Shown here one piece after another: positions 56,772-64,000 of a stretch of DNA of 64,000 bases. Each line of letters starts with the position of its first letter. Position 1 is the first letter of the stretch. The stretch covers positions 64,350,712-64,414,711 of the forward strand of contig NC_044989.1 in NCBI RefSeq assembly GCF_008728515.1, read 5' to 3'. The translations under genes were made by a program, and so were the position numbers. This DNA is from Papio anubis. Lineage: Eukaryota; Chordata; Mammalia; Primates; Cercopithecidae. The notes below the pieces were generated by a model, which saw only the letters and a list, made by a program, of their open reading frames with translations, had not been told where the DNA came from and ran no database searches.

Positions 56772-57931
56772 CCATATAATTGACTTATAAATTAATTTTT
56801 TTTAAAAAAATGTCTAATTTGAGAAAACATGGATAAAGTGGAATTTCTTTTTAACACTGGAGCTGGACAGAGCTTTTTTGACATAATTTTGATACAATTT
56901 TGGACCTAATTTTTTTTAAAGTCCATACTTGACTGCTATTTTTTTAAAAGCAACAACAAAAAAAATCTCAAATTTCATTTCTCCAAATTTAGAAGTACTG
57001 ATAATATGCAAGAAAAACTTAACCATACTGTAATGTCCTACCAAAGATCAGTCTGATAGAACTCAGGATTTTGTTGCCGTAGTAAAAACTCTGCCCCCTC
57101 CTTTCTCCACCACCTTTTCTTGTTCCTCTTTAATCTCATCCTTCAGTTGGTTTCTTGCTGTTTGCCTACAAAATACATCAAATATCTCACATTCTAAGAA
57201 GTACACAACATTTTTGAAATGTAAGAGTCAATTTCTAGTAAATGGTATAGTTAAGTTTTTCACACTACCTATACACAAATAGCAATATACTTCTACACTA
57301 TACTTAAGATTTATCATTTGACAAAATCTAGTTTAATCAGAATTTTTTAAAATCCTTAAATTTTTTTTAAATGCATATCACATATATTATTGCTCACAAA
57401 AATCTCAATATTGAAGGTACAATCTAAACATACTCTCAAGAAATACTAACATTGGGGCTGTCATATAAATAAGAACTTCTATAGTCCTCTTGAGCATTAA
57501 AGAAGTATGGAAGAGGCTTAAGGAACCCAGAAAATAAGAACAAAGTTGTAGTAATCTAATTTGCTTTTTCTTTACATCCTCATATAGCATTTACGAGACC
57601 CTGTGCTTTGCAGGAAACTCTGAATGCATGCGCTTCCCAAAGTTACTTATTTACTTTTTATTTAGTGACAAGGAACAATAAGAAATAATAGTGACTAGAA
57701 GGATAAAAATTATAACAATTTGTAATCTTAGACTTAAATATTTTTAAATGGCTTATAAAACAAATGCTATTTCATGTGACATCTTTATCAGGAATAAAAA
57801 TCATAGATGTCCTCATAAAATAATATATAATTTTTAAGTCTAGATAATATTCCAAATAAAAGCAATGTCTTTTTTTCCCCAGCACTCATCAGAGAATTAT
57901 AACATTATAGCAGCCATTAAAATTAAGGGGA

Positions 57932-58231
57932 GGCCCAGGCGCAGTGGCTCATGCCTGTAATCCCAACACTTTGGGAGGCTGAGGTGGGCAGGTCACAAGG
58001 ACAGGAGATCCAGACCATCATGGCCAACATGGTGAAACCCTGTCTCTACTAAAATATAAAAAGTTAGCTGGGCGTGGTGGTGCATGCATGTAGTCCCAGT
58101 TACTCGGAAGGCTGAGGCAGGGGAATCACTTGAACATGGGAGGGGGAGGTGGCAGTGAGCCGTGATTACCCCACTGCACTCCAGACTGGCGACATAGCCA
58201 GGCTCCGTCTCAAAAGAAAACAAAAAAAAAT
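57932..58231 (+). repeat. Alu (S type)
   Basis: Full-length plus-strand Alu with a mixed A/CA tail. 'attaaggg' occurs on both sides. Confidence 0.88.
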
Positions 58232-59579
58232 TGATTAAGGGTCACAGGCCTGGAATATGAATAAACTATACTAAGATAAAATCTGTCTCTAGCATGTAAA
58301 AATTCCAACAACAACAAAAAAATAACTTGGATGCTTTCTTACTCCTTTGGGCCATTGATATGACTGTATAACTAGTGAAATTTTTGTCAGTCAAAATGAA
58401 CCATATTAGACACTTGTATTCTTTTCTTGGTGTCCCAGCCAAATATTAGCAAGATAATCTTAAAATCACTCATTCAGAGTTATTGAATAAATGTCTCAAA
58501 TATATAAACTATTAGACACTTATTAAGTAACAAAGATGATACTTTCAAGAAATTTTCATTTTAGGGAAAATAAAGCAAAATAGCTAAGAGACATCTGCAT
58601 TAAGTCAGTAAATAGTTCACAAATAAAAATATTAAATGTTAGTTTAAGGGAAAAGTAAAAACAGGGTTTATGATTACTATAACCTCAAACAAACAATAAA
58701 TTAGTATTTTAATTAATCACTGCTTGGCACTACCCTTACATCCCTCCCCACTGGTTGGGTATCGTAGCCCTGTTCTACTTTACTAACTTCATTACTTGGC
58801 CTACATCCCCATTACTTTGTCTCCCTTGCATCTCTCCTCCCTCATCCACCTTCAATACAATCTGTCTTTGCTTTTCTCCTGGTTGCAGAAGACTGCCAGA
58901 AAAAACAGTAAAATATGCTGATTACAAATTTATGAGTTCCAGTCTCCAATGAGCGTCTGATGCTGCTCAGCAATTCTTTCACTTATTTATCTTGAAACAC
59001 TTCTCTTCTCCATTCCCCACAAGATGTGTAACACTTTCAACACTCTCCTCAAGTCCCCTAGCCTGCCTACCTTCAACAACCCAAGGCTCAAAAAGTAACT
59101 GTTAAAAAAAAAAATTAAAAAACAAAGCCCCCAGATGTAGTTTTTTCCCTCCATATCCAAATGTATCTAATTATCATCTATACACAACTCCTAACTTTCT
59201 GAGATAGAGTATAGGTGTCTACTCTTTTCCAGAGTTAATCCCCTAACAGCTGTTCTTGATCTTACCTCTTCCTGCTTCATCTGGGACCTTTTTCTATTAG
59301 TTATTCCCCAATTCTATGTTTGATCTCTTCATCGGCCTATCAAAAAAAAAAAAGTTCAAGCACCAAATGAAGGCCCTTTCCCTCCTCCCTGCCTCCTCCA
59401 GCTACTACGTCTTACCTCCCCTTCACTGGCAAACCTCTATTCTCTTTTTGGTCTACCTCCTTAGCTGACTTCCATCTTCACCACTTACTTGGCTCCAGGA
59501 AAGGTTAGGAATGACCTGATTTCTACATTCAGTGGCCTATATTCAGAATTTATCTAACCTGACCTCAATGCCCTGAAAA
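58232..59579. other. 5' intron, no gene
   Basis: AT-rich. The pyrimidine-rich part at 58740-59560 has L2-like phrases ('cctgcctaccttcaacaacc'), too diverged to call firmly. No credible open frame. Confidence 0.4.
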
Positions 59580-60240
59580 AGTCAAAGAAGGTAATAAAAG
59601 CAGAAGGAATGAAAAAGAAAGTCACCATTTGTAATCCTCCATAATGACTGATTCAAGCAAGGATCATTAATGGATACCAAAATCACTGGGTAAAGGGTGT
59701 CAAGGAATAGGATATTTACATGGCTATTAAGTATCCTCTACAAATTATTTATTAAATAGTAGAGAGATCTGTCAGTCCCACCTTTACCAAGTGATCAAAC
59801 TTGCATTACCAATAGAGTGACAGCCTGAAATCATGTGCCTCCTGATGTAATACAGCAGTAGAAATACACATCATCTGTGTGGTGGTCTCACCAGAAATGT
59901 CTGACTAGAATCTAATTGTGAGGAACAAACCAATTCAGAATGTGGAACATGCTCCAGGACATACAGACTCTACTTCTTAACAGATAAATCTAAAGAAGAG
60001 AGGAAGGCGGTAGGAAACTAGTCCAGACTGGGGGAGACTTAAAGAGACATACCAGCCAAATGCAATGCATTAACCTTGCATGAATCCTGCATTTGAGGGG
60101 GGAAAAGCTATAAAGATTTTTGGGATAACTAGGAAGATTTAAGTATAGAGTATACGTCAAATAATGTTATTAAGTAAATACTGATATATATATAACATAT
60201 ATAATACCTATAAATACCACATTACTTATTCTGAATATTA
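59580..60240 (+). repeat. Old interspersed repeat, family not identified (copy C)
   Basis: It contains 'cagaaggaatgaaaaagaaa' near 59600, 'aaatcactgggtaaagggtg' near 59680 and 'gacataccagccaaatgcaa' near 60046. The first two match copy B and the last matches copy A. The order of blocks is the same in each copy. It is non-coding. Confidence 0.4.
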
Positions 60241-60370
60241 TCTGCAACTACTCTACCCTCAAATTACCCCATAAAAATCTTACTGAATAGCTGGGCCTTT
60301 GACCACCTCTACCCTTATTTTTATATGATTGTGAAAGAGAGGTGACCAGTTAACAAAATTGTAAGAAATT

Positions 60371-60665
60371 GGCCGGGCACGGTGGCTCACACCTGTAATT
60401 CCAATACTTTGGGAGGCTGAGGCAGGCGGATCACAAGATCAGGAGTTTGAGACCTGTCTGACCAACATGGCAAAACCCTGTCTCCACTTAAAACACAAAA
60501 ATTAGTCAAGCGCAGTGACGCGCACCTGTAATCCCAGCTACTCAGGAGGGTAAGGCAGGAGATCGCTTGAACCCAGGATGCAAAGGTTGCAGTAAGCCGA
60601 GATTGCACCACTGCACTCCAGCCTGGGCAACAGAGTGAGACTTTATTTTTTTAAATAATAATAAT
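60371..60665 (+). repeat. Alu (S type)
   Basis: Full-length plus-strand Alu with an ATAATA tail and a perfect 16-bp duplication 'aaaattgtaagaaatt' (60355-60370 and 60666-60681). Confidence 0.94.
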
Positions 60666-61210
60666 AAAATTGTAAGAAATTATATTTTTGCCCATTCATT
60701 TCATGCATTTTAATTAATTCAACTCTAAACGCTATAGCATAACTGTGGACTACTGGACATATAGAAAAATCAAAGTGACTTTTTTGTATAGAAAGATGAA
60801 AAATAATTTAAAAAGAAATCTAGAAGGAAATGAGATTTTACAAATGGTGAGTAGGCTTAAAACCCCTATTTCTTCAGTTAAATCCCCACATCTGAAGAAT
60901 AATTACCACTGGTAGAAAAACCCTTCAAATACACAGGAAGGCAGGCATAGTAAATGAAGACAAAAGGATTACTCCCAAAAAGGGAATTAATGCAAATAAC
61001 TGTAGCATACTCTTAAAAAGATTAAAACTATTTGTATAAGTCACTTACAACAATTTTAACTCTGAAATAAAATATATATTTTCAAGTCTTCTCAAATAGC
61101 ATATTTGAAAACAAGGTAATCTTTTCTCAATAACTTAATTTCACCATTTTAATAATCAGTTATTTTACTGTGCTATAATGGTGATACTCTCAGGTGCTAT
61201 AGAAGGAAGT

Positions 61211-61262
61211 CAGTTTGCCCCTATATTAAGGAGTTTCAGTTTGCCCCTATATTAAGGAGTTT
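61211..61262. repeat. 26-bp perfect tandem duplication
   Basis: Two exact copies of a 26-bp unit that starts 'cagtttgcccctatattaag' and ends 'gagttt', with no spacer. The element is too short to be a minisatellite. An inverted repeat follows directly. Confidence 0.95.
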
Positions 61263-61309
61263 CAAATATTGATACACTAGTTATTTTACTAGTTTGTTAT
61301 CAATATTTG
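61263..61309. repeat. Inverted repeat (possible hairpin)
   Basis: The left arm 'caaatattgatacactagt' pairs with the right arm 'actagtttgttatcaatatt' plus 'tg', with a three-base bulge and a loop of six to nine AT bases. Confidence 0.8.
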
Positions 61310-61454
61310 TATTTAGTGCTTCTCTCCTCCCTAGAGAGGCTGTCAGCCATCACTATTCTCCGCCTTACTATCTATATTCCTGCCTTTGACAACCTCTATA
61401 TTCCTTCCTAGTTTGATTCTTCTGAAGCGAATAACTCTTCTACAGTATGTTATA

Positions 61455-61625
61455 GTTGACACAGCATGTTAATACATATTACCTCATTTAATAATTCTTA
61501 CAATAGCCTTGTAATACATGGATTATCACTACCCCTATTTTATAGATGAGAAAACTGAGGCTCAGAAAGAATAACTTGAGTAACTTATCCACAAGGTATG
61601 GATGATAAATAGCAAAAGTGATCTC
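61455..61625 (+). repeat. MIR element
   Basis: 'tatagatgagaaaactgagg' followed by 'ctcagaaagaataacttgag' is a MIR core. The stretch 61752-61774 holds a short (CATA)n microsatellite. Confidence 0.7.
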
Positions 61626-62196
61626 AACTGTCAATTACCTTCTTTCATCAACAAATTAAGCGTGTTAAAAACATTAAATAGTCAAAAGTGGAGCTCATAG
61701 GGGAAAATAAGATATTCATTATAAGCTTTGAATTTTTCTGGACATTCACAACATACATACATACATACATACATTAAGTTAAACACTTAGCTTACTTCTC
61801 CTTTCTTGGTAGTTGAAGCTGCCAGGAAAAAAAAAATCACTTCTGGATAAAAGATACGAATATATTCTATTTACAATTTCAAAAACATATGCAAAAATAA
61901 CTAACAATGCAAAACAATATCCAAATTTGCAGTAAATTAAGTCTATTTTTAGGAAAAAAAGGGTTTCTTTTTTCAGATTTGAAGACAACCTAAATATACA
62001 AAAGAATATCTGTATTGTGTCATAAATAGATTTCCTTTTATTTTTCCCTCAATTCCTCCTCTTGCAAAAAAACAGAGTTAGTTGCTAGAGGATCTAAGGT
62101 GTTAATCTAATTCACCAAACAGTGCCCACTAAGAGTATTTTCCCACCTGGTAGGAATCAAAAACACTAGGTCCTTACCAGAAATCACGCAACCCCT

Positions 62197-62388
62197 AGGT
62201 TTACAATGGTACCATTGACATTTTGAACCGGATAATTTCTTGCAGAGGTGGATGCAATATGTTCTGTGCATTGTAGGGTATTTAGCAACATCCCTAGCCA
62301 ATAGCATTTCCTTCAGCTATGACAACCAAAAATGTCTCTAGGCACTGCCAAATTTCCCTTGGAGGTCAAAACCGTCCTTGCAGAGCAA
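62197..62388 (-). mobile_element. MER20 hAT-Charlie transposon, second copy
   Basis: It contains 'accattgacattttgaaccg', 'gtgcattgtagggtatttag' and 'gacaaccaaaaatgtctcta', in the same orientation as the copy at 52230. The ends are degraded and I see no clear duplication. Confidence 0.75.
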
Positions 62389-62546
62389 TTGTTTTATATG
62401 TTAGGGCACTGGATATTTGAAAAAGGAAACTTCCAACTGGCCCTGTTAATTATAATTTTTTAAAATTTGTTTTTTTAAAAAATAAGACATTAATAGTACA
62501 AGATACCTAAATAATACATCTGCTATCCTTCCTTAGGTTAAAGCAT

Positions 62547-62683
62547 TTTTTTTTTTTTTTTTTTTTTTTGAGACGGGGTTTCACCGTGTTAGCCAGGATG
62601 GTCTCGATCTCCTGACCTCGTGATCCGCCCGTCTCGGCCTCCCAAAGTGCTGGGATTACAGGCTTGAGCCACCGCGCCCGGCC
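62547..62683 (-). repeat. AluY with large internal deletion, Old World monkey type
   Basis: A T tract of about 24 is followed directly by 'gagacggggtttcaccgtg' and then a normal left arm to 'cttgagccaccgcgcccgg'. About 150 bp of the right arm and linker are missing. It has low divergence from young AluY. Confidence 0.85.
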
Positions 62684-63476
62684 CATTTTTAGAGGATTTT
62701 GTAACATGGGTTTCATCAATGTAGCTACATATAGTCACTCACTTTTCCCCCCAAGTTGGGGGAATGTCCAGTTCTTTCTCAGCTCTGCTAGCAAAATGTC
62801 AAATACATACATATATACAAGAATCTAAACAATTCTAACTTCCAAAGTCCCATTTCTTGCTTTACATGGCCACGCTGTGGTTCTTGAGCCACGCATCCTA
62901 GAGATTCAAGCTTCTAATCTCCAGATTTCCTCATCTGGTTGCTGCCAACTAATAGTGAGGTAAGTAGGAAGTAAGCTGATGACCTTTAAGATCTTTTCCC
63001 ACCCTGATATTCTAATATTCAGTGACAAAAATGCCCACTTTTACTTATTGATTCCGACCTGACCAAACCACCTCTTGAGGTTACTGAAGACATTCATGCC
63101 TTCTTTCTCCAACTTTATGCTGAATACAACCAAAAAGTGTAACTATTATTTACAACATCACTTTTAATATTGGTGATCAGTTGCTTATTCCCTAGCTCAA
63201 ATAAAAAATTTTAACATGCACACTGATTTTAAAGGAAAAGCTTTTCAAAAAGCTATGAGCCCACAGCATTATATGAAAGGCGCACATTGGGCCAATATTG
63301 AGACAGAAAGTACACTACTGGTTGCCTAAAGATGGGGCTGGGATGAAGAGAATGGGGAGTAACTGTTAATGGATACAAGGTTTTTTGAGGGAATGATGAA
63401 AATGTTCTAAAATTAGATTATGGTGATGTTTGCACAATTATTTAAATAAACTAAAAACCACTGAATTGTACACTTT

Positions 63477-63778
63477 TTTTTTTTGAGATAGAGTCTCACT
63501 CTGTCACCCAGGCTAGAGTGCAGTGGTGCCATCTCGGCTCATTGCAATCTCCACCTCCCAGGTTCAAGTGATTCTCCAGCCTCGGCCTCTCCAGTAGCTG
63601 GGATGACAGGCGCTCGCCACCATGCCCGGCTAATTTCCCGGCTAATTTTTATATTTTTAATAGAGACGGGGTTTCACCATGTTGGCTAGACTGGTCTCGA
63701 ACTATGGACCTCAGGTGACCTACCTGCCTAGACTTCTCAAAGTGCTGGGATTACAGGTGTGAGCCACCGAACCTAGCC
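63477..63778 (-). repeat. Alu (S type)
   Basis: Full-length minus-strand Alu, with a 13-base tandem duplication 'ctaatttcccggctaattt' near 63628. The flanks 'aattgtacactt' and 'agttgtacacctt' form its target duplication. Confidence 0.9.
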
Positions 63779-63910
63779 AAGTTGTACACCTTAAATGGAC
63801 GTATTTTATGGTATGTTAATTTTATCTCGATAAAACAGTTTTTAAAAAGTTAAGAGCAGGAAAAAGGAATTGTAATTAACTTTTGTTGATTAAAACAAAG
63901 AGTGTGATGG

Positions 63911-64000
63911 GTTGGGGCTGTGGCGCACACATCTAATCCCAGCACTTTGGGAGGCCGAGGCGGGTGGATCACAAGGTCAGGAGTTTGAGACCAGTCTGGC
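63911..64000 (+). repeat. Alu cut by window edge
   Basis: The first 90 bases of a plus-strand Alu ('ggttggggctgtggcgcac' onward). The rest lies right of the window. Confidence 0.88.

Overview
This is primate genomic DNA, AT-rich and dense in repeats, with one identifiable protein-coding gene. That gene is VPS54 (a subunit of the GARP tethering complex) on the minus strand. Seven coding exons can be placed exactly by splice sites and reading frame. From 5' to 3' of the gene they are 38385-38540 (with the start codon), 36179-36420, 26631-26709, 23452-23486, 19716-19847, 15972-16357 and 431-557. Joined, they give 1137 nt, or 379 codons without a stop, which is about the first 40% of a protein of roughly 977 residues. 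The remaining exons lie to the left of the window. The promoter and the non-coding first exon are not visible and probably lie beyond the right edge.

The host looks like an Old World monkey rather than a human. The young Alu copies carry the 3'-half variant 'gatccggccactgcactcc' and the minus-strand equivalent of 'ggcttgagccaccgcgcccggcc', which I associate with the cercopithecoid AluYR lineage. This rests on recall of subfamily diagnostics, not on a search.

Layout. 1-430: intron with an Alu fragment. 431-557: VPS54 coding exon 7. 758-5495: a Tigger1 DNA transposon broken by an L1 insertion. That insertion also carries about 650 bp of foreign DNA with what looks like an intact exon of another gene, and a 276-bp piece of Tigger1 is duplicated on both sides of it. 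5496-15971: intron with Alus, MER5A, MIR and old unassigned repeats. 15972-26709: four VPS54 exons separated by Alu-rich introns, plus a complete MER1A and an L2 stretch. 27075-27475: an Alu with a long GGGA/GGAA tail. 27600-35145: decayed minus-strand L1/HAL1-like sequence with Alus, one of which holds a solitary ERV1-type LTR. 36179-38540: the first two coding exons, with two Alus stacked at one target site between them. 38541-64000: the 5' intron, which includes an old, near full-length minus-strand L1 (40595-49362) hit by an ERV-K-type solo LTR, two MER20 copies and many Alus.

I found no prokaryotic-type system, CRISPR array, tRNA or rRNA. Nearly all other open reading frames are Alu, L1 or Tigger1 translations. 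The most unusual structure is the exon-bearing L1 insertion at 2771-5289.
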